A stretch of DNA of 64,000 nt, from positions 1,054,001-1,118,000 of the forward strand of contig JAUHXC010000001.1 of the NCBI GenBank assembly GCA_030427205.1. The letters are read 5' to 3'. Origin of the DNA: a bacterium. GTDB lineage: Bacteria > Myxococcota_A > Bradymonadia > UBA7976 > UBA1532. Both the position numbers and the translations under genes were made by a program. Under the pieces are notes generated by a model. It saw nothing but the letters and a program-made list of their open reading frames with translations, ran no database searches and was not told where the DNA came from. Of the stretch, positions 25,030 to 35,547 are shown one piece after another. The first letter of the stretch is position 1. The number at the start of each line of letters is the position of its first letter.

Positions 25030-27330
25030 ATGAAGCGCACGGTATGCCCGTTCGTGGTGGCCCTGGGGCTGCTGGTTTCTGGTGGATGTACGCCCGACGG
25101 CGGCTCGGGTGGCGATGACGACCCCCCGAGCGCCGACATGGCGCCGACGCAGGACGGCGCCCCCGAGCCCGATCCCGACATGGCCCCCGAGCCCGACGGG
25201 ACCCCCGAACCCGAGCCCGACGCCGCCCCGGAGCCGGGGCCCGACGCCAACCCCGAGCCAGAGCCCGACGCGGCCCCGGAGCCCGAACCCGACGCGGCTC
25301 CGGAGCCAGAGCCCGACGCGGCCCCCGAACCCGAGCCCGACGCGGCCCCCGAACCCGAGCCCGACGCCGCCCCGGAGCCGGAGCCCGACGCGGCCCCCGA
25401 ACCCGAGCCCGACGCCGGGCCGCCGGGCGATCCAGGCACCTGCGGCGCGCCGTTCGACATCGAGATCGGCGACCTCGGCGAGGGCAGCACCGCCGACGCG
25501 CCGAGCGCGCACGGCGGATCGTGCGGCGCCGACGGGGCGCCCGAGGCGGTGTGGCGGCTGCGTTCGCCGGTCGATACCACCGCTTGTGTGCGCACCAACG
25601 GCTCGGACTTCGACACCGTGCTCCACGTGCGCCGCGACCGCTGCGCCGACGGCGCCGAGGCGGGCTGCGACGACGACGGCGGCGAGGGCACCCGCTCGGC
25701 GCTGACCGTCGAGCTGCGGCGCGGGCAGGACGTCTACATCTTCGTCGATGGCTTCTCGGGCCTGGGCGACCCCGCGGCGGGCGACTATCGCCTGCGGGTG
25801 CTCGATGGCCCGTGCGCCGCGAACGCCGAGTGCGTCGACGACGGCGACTGCCGGGGTGACGATCGCTGCGCGGGCGGGGCCTGCAGCCCGCCGCCCGAGT
25901 GCGACGCCGACCGCCCCTGCCCGCCGGCCTTCGTCTGCGAGGCCGGGCGCTGCGTCGACCCGCCGCTCGACCCGCCGGGCACCTGCGGCAACCCCATCCC
26001 CATCGCCGTCGGCGATACGGTCGAGGGCGATACCCGCGGCGCGCCGCCCTCCCTCGAAGCCAGCTGCGGCAGCGACGCCGAGGGCCCCGACGTGCTCTAC
26101 GCGCTCGCCGTCGAGCGCGACGGCCCGCTGTGCGTGACCAGCGACGGCTCCGACTTCGATACGGTGCTGCACGCCTACATCGGCGCCTGCGGCGGCCCGG
26201 AGGCCGGCTGCGACGACGACGGCGGCGAGGGCAGCCGCTCGGCGCTCGACATCGACGGGCTGGCGGGGGTGACCTATATCGTCGCGATGGACGGCTACGG
26301 CGGCGTCGAGCCCGCCGTGGGCCGCTATCGCCTGCGGGTCTTCGCCGGCACCTGCGCCGAGCGCCCGCGGTGCCTCGCCGACGCCGACTGCCCCGCCGGC
26401 GAGGTCTGTCGGGCCGGGCAGTGCGGGCTCGAGCCGGCCTGCCTCGTCGACGCCCAATGCCCGGGGGCCGAGATGTGCGTCGACGGCCAGTGCGTGCCCG
26501 AGTGCCTGTTCGACGCGGAGTGCGCCGCCGGCGAGCGCTGTGACGAGGGCGCCTGCGTGCCCGACGGGCCCGCCTGCGACGTCGACGGCGACTGCCCGCC
26601 CGGCTGGAGCTGCGACGGCGGCCGCTGCGCAGAGCCGCCGCCCACCTGCGCCGACGACGCCGAGTGCGCGCCGGGCACGCTCTGCTTGGGCGGCGACTGC
26701 ATCGAGGCGCAGTGCCGGGCCGACGCCGAGTGCGACCAGGGCCGGCTGTGCATCCGCAACCGCTGCCGGACCAACCAGAGCGGCGGCGACTGCGAGTTCG
26801 CGCCCGCCCCCGAGGTGTTCATCGGGCTCGGCGGCGGCGCCGCGGGGCGGCTCTTCCGCGATCGGATCAGCGACGGCCGATCGTGCGTCGAGGTGGACGG
26901 GGCCGACGGCGCCTTCGTCTACTTCGGCGACGGCGGCCGGATCTGCGCCACCACCCGCGGCTCGACCATCGACACCGTGCTGCGGGTGCACACCGACGCC
27001 TGCGACTTCAACCCGACCGTCGTCGCGTGCAACGACGACGCGCCAGCGGTCACCGGCGGCAGCCAGGCCGCGGTGGTCTTCGATACCGAGCCCCGGGAGC
27101 GCTACTGGATCATCGTCGACAGCCGCAGCGGCGAGGCGGGCGACTTCTTCCTGCAGCTGTGGCGCGGCGAGTGCCCGCTCGATCCGGGCTGCGAGGTGAA
27201 TGGCGACTGCGGCGCCGGCCAACGCTGCGTGCAGGGGGTCTGCCGCGAGTGCAGCCTCGACCGGCACTGCCTGCAGGACGGCGAGGCGTGCTTCGACGGC
27301 GAGTGTCGCCCCGCGGCGCGGCGGGACTGA
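25030..27330 (+). CDS. Lipoprotein with acidic linker, PPC-like domains and Cys-rich repeats
   Basis: A 766-aa surface lipoprotein. Lipobox VSGGC (Cys20); residues about 45-135 are EPEPDAAP repeats. Three beta domains follow, each with the pattern SDFDTVLH or STIDTVLR and CDDDGG, resembling the PPC-like modules of myxobacterial proteins. Between them lie short Cys-rich repeats (CxxDxxCxxGxxCxxGxC) that should form disulfide knots. Likely an adhesin or scaffold; no enzyme motif is seen. ATG 25030 begins the signal peptide. Confidence 0.82.
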   Translation: MKRTVCPFVVALGLLVSGGCTPDGGSGGDDDPPSADMAPTQDGAPEPDPDMAPEPDGTPEPEPDAAPEPGPDANPEPEPDAAPEPEPDAAPEPEPDAAPEPEPDAAPEPEPDAAPEPEPDAAPEPEPDAGPPGDPGTCGAPFDIEIGDLGEGSTADAPSAHGGSCGADGAPEAVWRLRSPVDTTACVRTNGSDFDTVLHVRRDRCADGAEAGCDDDGGEGTRSALTVELRRGQDVYIFVDGFSGLGDPAAGDYRLRVLDGPCAANAECVDDGDCRGDDRCAGGACSPPPECDADRPCPPAFVCEAGRCVDPPLDPPGTCGNPIPIAVGDTVEGDTRGAPPSLEASCGSDAEGPDVLYALAVERDGPLCVTSDGSDFDTVLHAYIGACGGPEAGCDDDGGEGSRSALDIDGLAGVTYIVAMDGYGGVEPAVGRYRLRVFAGTCAERPRCLADADCPAGEVCRAGQCGLEPACLVDAQCPGAEMCVDGQCVPECLFDAECAAGERCDEGACVPDGPACDVDGDCPPGWSCDGGRCAEPPPTCADDAECAPGTLCLGGDCIEAQCRADAECDQGRLCIRNRCRTNQSGGDCEFAPAPEVFIGLGGGAAGRLFRDRISDGRSCVEVDGADGAFVYFGDGGRICATTRGSTIDTVLRVHTDACDFNPTVVACNDDAPAVTGGSQAAVVFDTEPRERYWIIVDSRSGEAGDFFLQLWRGECPLDPGCEVNGDCGAGQRCVQGVCRECSLDRHCLQDGEACFDGECRPAARRD
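25167..25421. repeat. 24-bp coding repeat (EPEPDAAP)n
   Basis: About eight to ten degenerate 24-base units encode the linker of the lipoprotein. Several adjacent units are identical, pointing to recent expansion or contraction. Confidence 0.75.
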
Positions 27331-27345
27331 TGACGACCGCGCCGC

Positions 27346-28809
27346 TCAGCGGCCGGTGAGCGGGTTGACCGCCGTCGCCTGCCCCGACGCCCGCGGCGCG
27401 GCGACCCGGCCCAGCGCGCCCCGCTGCGACGGCGCGTCGAGCGTCAGCCGCTGGACGAAGCCGTCGGCCGGCACGTAGCGGTGCTGGCCCTCGAAAGACG
27501 GCGCGCCGGCGACGCCTCCGCCGAGGGTGCCGACCCATGCCACCCCAGCGGGCCCCGCGACCACCGCCGCCGGCTCGTCGGCGTTCGGGCTGGCGACGAC
27601 CCACTCGCCCGTCGGCCGGCCCTTGCCATCGAAGCGGAACAGCACGCCGTCGGGCCGGCGATGCAGGCCGGCGATGCCCGAGACCCAGACCTGGCCTCTG
27701 CGGTCGACCGCGATGCCGGCGGTGGCCTCGCGGCGATCGGTGCCGAAGCGCCGGGCCCAGACCCGCCGACCGCGCGGATCGAGCCGCTCGAGCACCAGAT
27801 CGGCCGCGCCCAGCCGCATGCCCGCGACGGGCCGCACGCCCGGGTGATGCTCGGCGCTCGACAGCCCCACCACATACAGCCCGCCGCCCGGCGCCGCCGC
27901 CAGCTCGGCCGGGATCGGCGCCGAGCGCGGCCGGTAGCGCACCTTCGGCCGCTCGCCGTCCAGGGTCAGCGTCATGTGAAACCGGCGCCACGCCCGCGCT
28001 TTGCGCTGCTTGACGAGGTCGCCCTCGGTGCCGCCGACGATATGCAGCCGGCCGTCGGCCACCGCGATGGCGCGGGCGTAGTCATTGTATTGCGTCGGGA
28101 TCCGATCGGGGTCGGGGTCGCCCACTCCGAAGAGCCGGGCGAAGCGGGTGCGGCCGTCGGGGCGCAGCGCGAGCACGAAGACATCCCAGCCGTTGTGCGC
28201 GCCGTTGTAGGCCTTGCCGATGTGGCGCGCGCCGGCCAGATCGCCGCGGGTATGGCCGGTGATGTAGACCGTGCCGTCGGGGCCGAGCGTCATGTCTTCG
28301 ACGTCGACCCCGCCCGAGCGCGAGTCATCGGCGCCATAGTCGGTGCGCCACAGCTGCCGCCCGTCGCGGTCGTGGGCGACGACGAAGATGTCGACCTGGC
28401 CGACCTGCGGCGCCGCGGTGCCGACGCTGACGAGCTGCTCGCGTCGGGCATCCCAGGCGGTGGTGAAGACGAAGCCGCGATCGCCGAGCACCCGGCTCCA
28501 CGCCACCCGACCGCCGGGGTCGAAGGCCATTACGACCGGGCGATCGTGCACCTCGTCGCGGGTGACCCGCCCGCCGGCCCAGGCGCTGCTGGCGCCGCCG
28601 ACGACAAAGACGCGCCCCCGATCGTCGACGGCCGCGTCGTCGGGCCGGTCGAGGCCCTCGCCGCCGAAGCGCAGCAGCGCGCCGCCGGGTCTGTCGGTCT
28701 CGATGGTCTGTGGTGGCCCGGCGGCGGCCGCGAGCGGCGCGGCCAGAAGAGCGGCGAGCAGGGCGGCGAGGGTGGGGGCGAGGGTAGAGCGGCGGCTTCG
28801 CGACGACAT
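27346..28809 (-). CDS. Secreted beta-propeller-like (SBBP-type) protein
   Basis: A 487-aa exported protein with a long Ala/Leu-rich signal peptide and no lipobox cysteine. The body carries blade-like repeats: AAVDDRGRVFVVGG, TLGPDGTVYITGHT, AVDRRGQVWVSGIAG, PGGGLYVVGLSS. These match the SBBP pattern of bacterial beta-propellers. The function is not evident. It converges on the Cys-rich lipoprotein gene with 15 bp between stops. Confidence 0.78.
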   Translation of the reverse strand: MSSRSRRSTLAPTLAALLAALLAAPLAAAAGPPQTIETDRPGGALLRFGGEGLDRPDDAAVDDRGRVFVVGGASSAWAGGRVTRDEVHDRPVVMAFDPGGRVAWSRVLGDRGFVFTTAWDARREQLVSVGTAAPQVGQVDIFVVAHDRDGRQLWRTDYGADDSRSGGVDVEDMTLGPDGTVYITGHTRGDLAGARHIGKAYNGAHNGWDVFVLALRPDGRTRFARLFGVGDPDPDRIPTQYNDYARAIAVADGRLHIVGGTEGDLVKQRKARAWRRFHMTLTLDGERPKVRYRPRSAPIPAELAAAPGGGLYVVGLSSAEHHPGVRPVAGMRLGAADLVLERLDPRGRRVWARRFGTDRREATAGIAVDRRGQVWVSGIAGLHRRPDGVLFRFDGKGRPTGEWVVASPNADEPAAVVAGPAGVAWVGTLGGGVAGAPSFEGQHRYVPADGFVQRLTLDAPSQRGALGRVAAPRASGQATAVNPLTGR

Positions 28810-28902
28810 GGGATCTCCTGCCAGGGTGGGTTTCGGGTCGCGGCGCGGCGACGGGTGCCCGGTCGACCTATTCAGGGGCGGGCAGACACGACGCAGGCCG
28901 GG

Positions 28903-29655
28903 CTACACCCGGAACGCCGGCCCCTCGACGCCCAGCCGCGCCTTGCGCGCGGCCCAGTCGGGCAGGACGCGGTCCATCAGTCGCCAGAACGCCGGCGAGT
29001 GATCGCGCACCGCGAGGTGGCAGACCTCATGGGCCACCACGTAATCCACCAGGGCCAGCGGGGCCATCACCACGCGCCAGTTCAACCGCAGCACCCCCGC
29101 CGCGGTGCAGCTGCCCCAGCGCTTGTCCTGCCCGGCCACGTGCACCGCGGGCGGCGGCACGCCCAGGCGCTCGGCGTAGACGTCGACCCGCGGCGGCAGC
29201 GCCTCCGCCGCGCGGGCCCGATACCAGCCGACCAACGCCGCCCGCACCGCGGGCGCCCGCGCCGCGCCGTCGAGGTCGGCGGGCAGCGTGACCCACAGCC
29301 AGCCCCCCGCGATGTGCACCCGCGCCCGCGCGCCGTCACCCACCGCGACCCGCAGCCGCAGCCCGCGCCCGAGGAAGCTGTACGACTCCCCGCTCACGTA
29401 GCGCCGCGGCGGCGGCTCGGGCGCCAGCGCGTCGAAGCCCGACAGCTTGCCTACGATCCAGGGCGCCCGCGCGCGCACCGCCGCGTCGATCGCCGCGCCG
29501 TCGACGCTCGTCGGCGCCTTCACCACGACCCCGGCCCGCTCGACGACGATCGACAGCGTGCGCCGGCGCCCGCTGCGCTCGACCGCGAAGGCGATATCGC
29601 GCGACCCGAAGCGCACCGCGCGCCGCTCCGTCGAAGCATCCACCGGCCCGCTCAC
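28903..29655 (-). CDS. YgjP-like (DUF45/M48-type) metallopeptidase
   Basis: A 250-aa predicted zinc peptidase. The metal site HEVCHLAVRDHSPAFW fits HExxH plus a downstream His, and WGSC precedes it as is usual in this family. The GTG start overlaps the hsdR stop as GTGA, so it is the distal gene of the restriction operon. Members of this family often sit beside type I restriction genes, where their role is unclear; proteolytic control of restriction is a guess. Confidence 0.85.
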   Translation of the reverse strand: MSGPVDASTERRAVRFGSRDIAFAVERSGRRRTLSIVVERAGVVVKAPTSVDGAAIDAAVRARAPWIVGKLSGFDALAPEPPPRRYVSGESYSFLGRGLRLRVAVGDGARARVHIAGGWLWVTLPADLDGAARAPAVRAALVGWYRARAAEALPPRVDVYAERLGVPPPAVHVAGQDKRWGSCTAAGVLRLNWRVVMAPLALVDYVVAHEVCHLAVRDHSPAFWRLMDRVLPDWAARKARLGVEGPAFRV

Positions 29656-32603
29656 GCCCACTGCTCCTCGATCACCTGCATCAGCCGCAGCGTCGCGCTC
29701 TCGACCTCGCCCCGGGGCAGCCCGGCGCCGCGCAGCCGCTGCTTGATCGCCAGCCGCATCCGGCGCTTGACGTCCGACTTGCGCCGCCAGTCCACCACCG
29801 CCAGCCCCTGCAGCGCCTGCACCGTCTCCCGCGCCAGCGACCGCCGATCGTCCTCGTCGAGCGCCAGCCCCTCCAGCGCGCCCAGCTCGCCATAGACCGC
29901 GAAGCCCGCCTCGCTCAGCCCCAGGGCCTCCGCCGACGAGGGCACCCCGCGCAGATCGATCGCCACCCCTTGCAGCAGCTCGAGCTGCTCGGCCATCGAG
30001 ATGCGCTGCGCCTGCCGCTGCTCGATGATCTGGGCCAGCCGGGCCGACAGCTTCTCGTAGAACGCCGGGTTCGACGCCATGCGCACCCCGATCTCGTGGC
30101 GGGCGGCGTGCTCGATCTCGCTGGCCCGGGCCGCGTCCGAGTCGAGCGTATCCAGCTTCTTCTGAAAGCCCGGCGCCAGGATCGACACCCGCTCCACCAG
30201 CGTCTCGACCGCGCCGCCGCGGATATGCTCGGCGATCAGCGCCCGCACCTTGGCCCGGCAGCCCTCCAGCGACAGCTGCTCGTCGTGAAAGCGGCTGCGG
30301 GCCACCGCGCGCAGCTTGCCCAGCCAGCGCAGATCGTCGGCGTAGGCCAGCCCCTCGGGGTCGGGCAGGAAGAGATCCAGCGCCTGGGAGAACGCCTTGA
30401 ACGCCGCCTCGAACTCGGCGCGCACGTCCTCCGGCTCGATCACCGCCAGGCACGCCTCCAGATCATCACGCGCGACCCCCTCGAAGAACGCCAGCACCCG
30501 CCGGTGGCGCGACTGAAGCTGCGGCAGGCGATCGGCCCGCGGCGTCATCGCGCCCCGCACCTGCGCCGGGTCGAAGATCGCCAGCGCCTCTTCGAGCTGC
30601 GCCGCCACCCCCCAATAGTCGACGATCAGCCCGTGATCCTTGCCCGGCGCCGTGCGGTTCACCCGGGCCACCGCCTGCAAGAGCGTATGCTCGCGCAGCG
30701 ACGCGTCGAGGTAGAGCACCTGCTCGATCGGCGCGTCGAAGCCGGTCAGCAGCATGTCGCACACCACCAGGATCTTCAGCGGATCACCCGGCGCCTTGAA
30801 GCGCTCGATCAGCGCCTTCTGCTCGGTCTTCGAGCGCCGATGACGCACCATGTCGGCGTCGTCGTCGGGCCCCGACGACATGACCACCGCCACCTCGGGC
30901 CCGCCCGGCCCGATCAGGCCGGCCAACGTATCGGCCCAGGTCACCGCCGCCCGCCGGCTGCTCGCGACCACCTGCGCCTTGAAGCCGTTGGGGTCGATGC
31001 GGGTCTCGAAGTGCTCCAGCATGTCCAGTGCCAGCGCCTTGACCCGCGCCGGCGCCTCGGCGATGGCCGTCGCCGTGCCGTAGCGCCGCTTCAGCCGGCC
31101 GCGGTCGTCATCGGACAGCCCGCGAAAATACCGCTCGAACAACGCGTCGAGGCTGCGCCCCTCGACGTGCTCCTCCATCGCCCGCATCTCGTAGAGGATC
31201 TCGACCGTCGCCCCGTCGGCCACCGCCTCGCGGATGCCATAGGTGTGGATGTACTCGCCGAACACCTCGCGGGTGCTGCGGTCGCGCCGATCGAGCGGCG
31301 TGCCGGTGAAGCCCAGGAAGCACGCCTCGGGCAGCGCCGCCCGCATATGGGCCGCCAGCGCGCGATACTGCGTGCGGTGAGCCTCGTCGACCATCACGTA
31401 GACGTCGCGCGAGCCGTCGAGCGCGCCGTCGTCCCCCGCGCCGTGGAACTTCTGCACCGTCGTCAGCAGCGTGCGCCCGCCGCGCTTGCCGAGCTGCGCG
31501 CGCAGATCGGCCGACGTCTTCGCCCGGATGGGGTTGGGGAAGCCGCAGCGGCGAAACGTCTCGCTGATCTGCCGGTCGAGGTCGCGGCGGTCGGTGACCA
31601 CCACCAGCGTCGGGTTGCCCAGCAGCCGGCGCAGCGACACCGCCAGAAACAGCATCGTCAGCGACTTGCCCGACCCCTGGGTATGCCAGACCACGCCGCC
31701 CCGCCGATCGGCCCGATCGGCGTCGCGGATGCGGGCCAGCGCGCTCTGCACCGCCACGAACTGCGGATAGCGCGCCAGCTTGCGCACCGCCTGCCCGCCC
31801 TGCGCCTCGAAGACCACGAAGTCGCGCACCAGCGCCAGCAGGTTCGGCTTGTGAAACAGCCCGTAGAGCAAGACCTCCTGCGCCCGCGGCACCTGCCCCC
31901 ATGCCCGGGACAGCGCGTCGATCGTCTCGGGGTAGGGCACCTTCCACGGCCCGTAGAAGCCCGCCGGCGTGCCCACCGTGCCGTACACCGCCCGCTCGCC
32001 CGCCGCCGCCACCAGCACCTGCGCGGTGTGGAAGAGCCGCGGCGCGCCCTGATGCCGGTGCCCGTCGAGCTCCTGATAGCGCCGCAGCTGGCGGATGCCC
32101 TCGGCCAGCGGCGCCTTCAAGGTCGGCGACTTGCACTCGATGACCGCCAGCGGCAGCCCGTTGACGAAGACCACCAGATCGGGCACCGCCGTCGCCGAGA
32201 CCCCCTGCACCCGGTACTGCCGGGTGAACAGCCACTCGTTGGCGCCCGGGTCGTCGAAGTCGATGAAGCGCACCTGCTGGTTGACCAGCCCCCGCCCGCG
32301 GTCTTGCGGCAAGGCGACCCCGTAGACCAGCGCGGTGTGCAGCGCCGCCGAGGCCTCCAGCAGCCCGCCGGCCGGCGGCGCGCTCACCGCGCGCATGGCC
32401 TGCTCGACGTTGCCGTCGTCGATCCACGGGTTCAGCCGGCGCAGCGCCGCCGCCAGCCGCGGCCGCAAGACCGGGTCGGACAGCGCGCCGCGCTCGGCGT
32501 CGAGTGCCTTGGCCTCGACGAAGCCATAGCCCAGGAACCCCAGCATCTCCGCCGCCGGCTCCTCGGCGAGGTGCAGCTCGTCCCATTCGACCTTGCTCGG
32601 CAT
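29652..32603 (-). CDS. hsdR: Type I restriction enzyme, endonuclease/translocase subunit
   Basis: A 983-aa restriction subunit. N-terminal PD-(D/E)xK nuclease: PDLVVFVNGLPLAVIECKS (Asp142, Glu156, Lys158). Superfamily 2 translocase: Walker A HTQGSGKS (307-314), DEAH (406-409), FTGTPLD, and QAVARVNR near residue 660. A C-terminal helical region would contact HsdM. All key residues are present, so it should be active. The ATG shares one base with the hsdS stop (TGATG). Confidence 0.95.
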   Translation of the reverse strand: MPSKVEWDELHLAEEPAAEMLGFLGYGFVEAKALDAERGALSDPVLRPRLAAALRRLNPWIDDGNVEQAMRAVSAPPAGGLLEASAALHTALVYGVALPQDRGRGLVNQQVRFIDFDDPGANEWLFTRQYRVQGVSATAVPDLVVFVNGLPLAVIECKSPTLKAPLAEGIRQLRRYQELDGHRHQGAPRLFHTAQVLVAAAGERAVYGTVGTPAGFYGPWKVPYPETIDALSRAWGQVPRAQEVLLYGLFHKPNLLALVRDFVVFEAQGGQAVRKLARYPQFVAVQSALARIRDADRADRRGGVVWHTQGSGKSLTMLFLAVSLRRLLGNPTLVVVTDRRDLDRQISETFRRCGFPNPIRAKTSADLRAQLGKRGGRTLLTTVQKFHGAGDDGALDGSRDVYVMVDEAHRTQYRALAAHMRAALPEACFLGFTGTPLDRRDRSTREVFGEYIHTYGIREAVADGATVEILYEMRAMEEHVEGRSLDALFERYFRGLSDDDRGRLKRRYGTATAIAEAPARVKALALDMLEHFETRIDPNGFKAQVVASSRRAAVTWADTLAGLIGPGGPEVAVVMSSGPDDDADMVRHRRSKTEQKALIERFKAPGDPLKILVVCDMLLTGFDAPIEQVLYLDASLREHTLLQAVARVNRTAPGKDHGLIVDYWGVAAQLEEALAIFDPAQVRGAMTPRADRLPQLQSRHRRVLAFFEGVARDDLEACLAVIEPEDVRAEFEAAFKAFSQALDLFLPDPEGLAYADDLRWLGKLRAVARSRFHDEQLSLEGCRAKVRALIAEHIRGGAVETLVERVSILAPGFQKKLDTLDSDAARASEIEHAARHEIGVRMASNPAFYEKLSARLAQIIEQRQAQRISMAEQLELLQGVAIDLRGVPSSAEALGLSEAGFAVYGELGALEGLALDEDDRRSLARETVQALQGLAVVDWRRKSDVKRRMRLAIKQRLRGAGLPRGEVESATLRLMQVIEEQWA

Positions 32604-33898
32604 CAGCCGCCCCCGTCGTCTGCCAGCCGCGCGACCAGCGCGGGCGGCACCCGCAGTCTACCCGACAGCAGCTCGCGGGCGAGGCCGTCCTTCAGGGCGG
32701 TGAGCCGCTTCAGCGCGGCCGACTCGGCGGCGATGCGGGCGTCGTAGGCCTCGCCGACCGCGGCGATGGCCCGCTGCTCGGCGACTGGGGGCAGCAGGAT
32801 CTGCAGGCCTTTGAAGACGTTGAAGAAGATGTTCTTCAGCGAGGTGCTGCCATCGCTGAGGCGCTGCCACTCTCGCTGGATGTGCCGAAAGGTCTGCTGG
32901 AGGAATGGCCCATGCAAGTCTGCTCCGGGGACGAAGCCCACATAATCCTGGCTCGTGGCCATGGGCCTCGAGAGCCGTGAGCACGCGCCGCGTGAGCCGC
33001 CCGTGCGGACCAGCAAGACCGTTCCTCGGGGCATGAGTCTCGCCGAGGAGTTGCTGAGACCATCCGGCGTGATCCGCCCGTAGGCGTCGTCCACGAGCAG
33101 CTGGCTCAACCGGGGCGCGTCCGGCAGCGAGAGCCAGGGGATGTCCCCGCCCCAATACTCGGGGTGCTTGCGGCTGGGCGTATGCCCGCTCTCCAGCCGA
33201 GCGACGGCGGCCAGCCGGACCAGACGCCAGCCGGCCGGCATGTGGGTCACGCCCGGCGCGACCCGGCCCATGCGCCAGGGGCGCGGCAGCGGCGCCATCT
33301 CGTGCTGCTTCGCGGGCAGGCCCTCGGTCAGCAGCCGGCGCATCGTCCAGTGTTTGGCTTGCTTCAGCCGCTCGACGAGGCGCCGGGTGCTCGCGATGCC
33401 GTTCAGCGCCTCTCGAAGGGTCTGCACCCGCGCCCGCTGCTCGGCCAGCGGCGGCAGCGTCACCTCGATCCGCGAGAAGGCGCTGAAGTGGGTCATGCGG
33501 CGCTTGCCCGCCTTGTTGCCGCCCTCGGCCCACTGCCCGTAGCGCGCGACCATACGCGGGCTGCGCAGCAGGATCGCGACATAGTCGTGGTCGACGGATT
33601 CGTCGAGCCGGAAGACGGTGTAGGCCGGGCTGACGATGCCCTCGTCGATCGCGTCGAGCCGCCCGATCGCCCCGTAGTAGAGGGCCATGGGCGCCAGGGC
33701 GAACTGCCCCCGGCGGACGAGCCGATACGCCGAGCGGTCGGCGCTGGCGACCTCCTTGCCATACGTCCGGCTCTGAAGGATCACGCCGTGATCCTTGGTG
33801 ACCGAGAGCAGCGGCGGCTCGGGTCGGTCGCCGAGCCGGGCGCTCACCGGGTGGCAGAAGTCGCCGAGCCGGCGGACCCGCCACCCCTCACGACTCAA
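32603..33898 (-). CDS. hsdS: Type I restriction specificity subunit
   Basis: A 431-aa subunit with two target recognition domains: about residues 5-150, and about 222-385 (LESGHTPSRKHPEYWGGDIP, SSARLMPRGTVLLVRTG). Each is followed by a conserved helix (PPLAEQRARVQTLREALN and PPVAEQRAIAAVGEAYD). The frame opens with TTG at 33898, overlapping hsdM by 11 bp. No good ATG or GTG lies nearby, so a TTG start is likely. The recognition sequence cannot be read from sequence alone. Confidence 0.9.
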   Translation of the reverse strand: MSREGWRVRRLGDFCHPVSARLGDRPEPPLLSVTKDHGVILQSRTYGKEVASADRSAYRLVRRGQFALAPMALYYGAIGRLDAIDEGIVSPAYTVFRLDESVDHDYVAILLRSPRMVARYGQWAEGGNKAGKRRMTHFSAFSRIEVTLPPLAEQRARVQTLREALNGIASTRRLVERLKQAKHWTMRRLLTEGLPAKQHEMAPLPRPWRMGRVAPGVTHMPAGWRLVRLAAVARLESGHTPSRKHPEYWGGDIPWLSLPDAPRLSQLLVDDAYGRITPDGLSNSSARLMPRGTVLLVRTGGSRGACSRLSRPMATSQDYVGFVPGADLHGPFLQQTFRHIQREWQRLSDGSTSLKNIFFNVFKGLQILLPPVAEQRAIAAVGEAYDARIAAESAALKRLTALKDGLARELLSGRLRVPPALVARLADDGGG

Positions 33899-35456
33899 AG
33901 CCCAGCTCCGCCAGCAGCCGGTCCAGCTCGGCCACCGCCGCGTCGCGCTGCTTCTCCGCCGCGCGCACGTCCTTCAGCAGCGCCGCCACGTCCGCCGGCT
34001 GCTCCGGCTCCAGGGTATCCACATAGCGGGCGATGTTGAGGTTGTAGTCGTTCTCGACGATCTCGTCCCGCTCGACCACCCGGCTGAAGCGGTCGATGTC
34101 GCGCCAGTCGCGCCAGACGTCGACGATCCGGTCGATGTCGTCCCGCCGCAGCACGTTCTGCCCGGTCTTCGACTCGAACCCCTCGGCGGCGTGCACGAAC
34201 AGCACCCGCCCCTCGCGGCTCGGCCGCGCGGTGCGCCGCAGCAGCAGCACCACCGCCGGGATGCCCGTGCCGAAGAACAGGTTCTCCGGCAGCCCGATCA
34301 CCGCCTCGAACAGCCCGCGGTCGATCATCGCCTTGCGGATGCGCTTGTCGCCCGACCCGCGGAAGAGCACCCCGTGGGGCATCACCACCCCGGCCAGCCC
34401 GTCGTCGGTCAGCGCGGCGACCATGTGCTGCACGAAGGCGAAGTCGCCCACGTTGCGCGCCGGCACGCCCCAGTCGAAGCGCTTGAAGCCGTCGGCCTTC
34501 GCCTCTTTCTGGCCCCAGCTCTTCAGGCTGAACGGCGGGTTGGCGATCACCCGGTGGTAGAGCCGCAGCGCGCCGTCTTCGAGCAGCTTCGGCTGGCGGA
34601 TGGTATCGCCCTGCTCGAGCCGGAAGTCGTGGATGTCGTGCAGCAGCAGGTTCATCTTGCAGATGGCCCAGGTGCCCTGGTTCTTCTCCTGCCCCTCGAG
34701 CGTCAGGTCGAGCGCATCGAAGCCCAGCCGCTTGCCCGCCTGCTCGGCGACGTACTGCGCCGACTGGATGAGCATGCCGCCCGACCCGCAGGTCGGGTCG
34801 CAGATGCGCATGCCCTCGCGCGGGTCGAGCAGCTCGACCACCAGCCGCACCACCTGATGCGGGGTGTAGAACTCGCCGCCCTTCTTGCCCGCGTCGTCGG
34901 CGAAGCGCTCGATCAGGTACTCATAGGCCCGGCCGAGCATGTCGGGCTCCGACAGCGCCCGGTTCGACAAGTCGAGCTCGGCGAAGTGCGCGATCAGCGC
35001 CGAGAGCAGGGCGTCGCGCTGCTTGCTGTCGCCCAGCTTCTGCGCGTCGTTGAAGTCGATGCCGCGCAGCACCCCCTGCACCGCCGGCCCGTTGTGGTCT
35101 TCGACGGCGCTGCAGGCGATGTTCAGCGCCTCGCCGACGCCGACGCCCACCTTCTCCAGCGTCTCCCAGCGGGCGTCTTGGGGCACGTAGATCGCGTGGT
35201 AGTCCGGGTCGCCATAGGCGTCGTCGCGGTGCACGCCGTCCTTCTCGAGCGCTCTTGCCTTCTCGATGAAGCGGTCGGAGATGCGCTTGAGGAACAAGAA
35301 GCCGAAGATGAAGTGCTTGTAGTCGGCGCTGTCGATGGTGCCGCGCAGGATGTCGGCGGCGGCCCACAGGTGGTCTTCGAGCTTCTTGCGGCTCAGCGCC
35401 CCGGCGGGGGCCTCTGCGCCTTCGGTGGGCTTCATCTCCAGGTCGAGCTGGCTCAT
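33888..35456 (-). CDS. hsdM: Type I restriction DNA adenine methyltransferase
   Basis: A 522-aa modification subunit. An N-terminal HsdM helical domain (LEDHLWAAADILRG, YKHFIFGFLFLKRISDRF) precedes the catalytic domain, with SAM site DPTCGSGGM and the adenine-methylase motif NPPF. It modifies the host sites and, with HsdS and HsdR, forms the restriction complex. The stop overlaps the hsdS start. Confidence 0.95.
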   Translation of the reverse strand: MSQLDLEMKPTEGAEAPAGALSRKKLEDHLWAAADILRGTIDSADYKHFIFGFLFLKRISDRFIEKARALEKDGVHRDDAYGDPDYHAIYVPQDARWETLEKVGVGVGEALNIACSAVEDHNGPAVQGVLRGIDFNDAQKLGDSKQRDALLSALIAHFAELDLSNRALSEPDMLGRAYEYLIERFADDAGKKGGEFYTPHQVVRLVVELLDPREGMRICDPTCGSGGMLIQSAQYVAEQAGKRLGFDALDLTLEGQEKNQGTWAICKMNLLLHDIHDFRLEQGDTIRQPKLLEDGALRLYHRVIANPPFSLKSWGQKEAKADGFKRFDWGVPARNVGDFAFVQHMVAALTDDGLAGVVMPHGVLFRGSGDKRIRKAMIDRGLFEAVIGLPENLFFGTGIPAVVLLLRRTARPSREGRVLFVHAAEGFESKTGQNVLRRDDIDRIVDVWRDWRDIDRFSRVVERDEIVENDYNLNIARYVDTLEPEQPADVAALLKDVRAAEKQRDAAVAELDRLLAELGFES

Positions 35457-35547
35457 GCTGCGCGCGCCTCCGGGTGTGCGTCGGCCGGCAGGTATACCGC
35501 GCCGGCCGGCAGGGGCGCGAGGGTGATCAGGGGTCGGCCGGCCGCGG

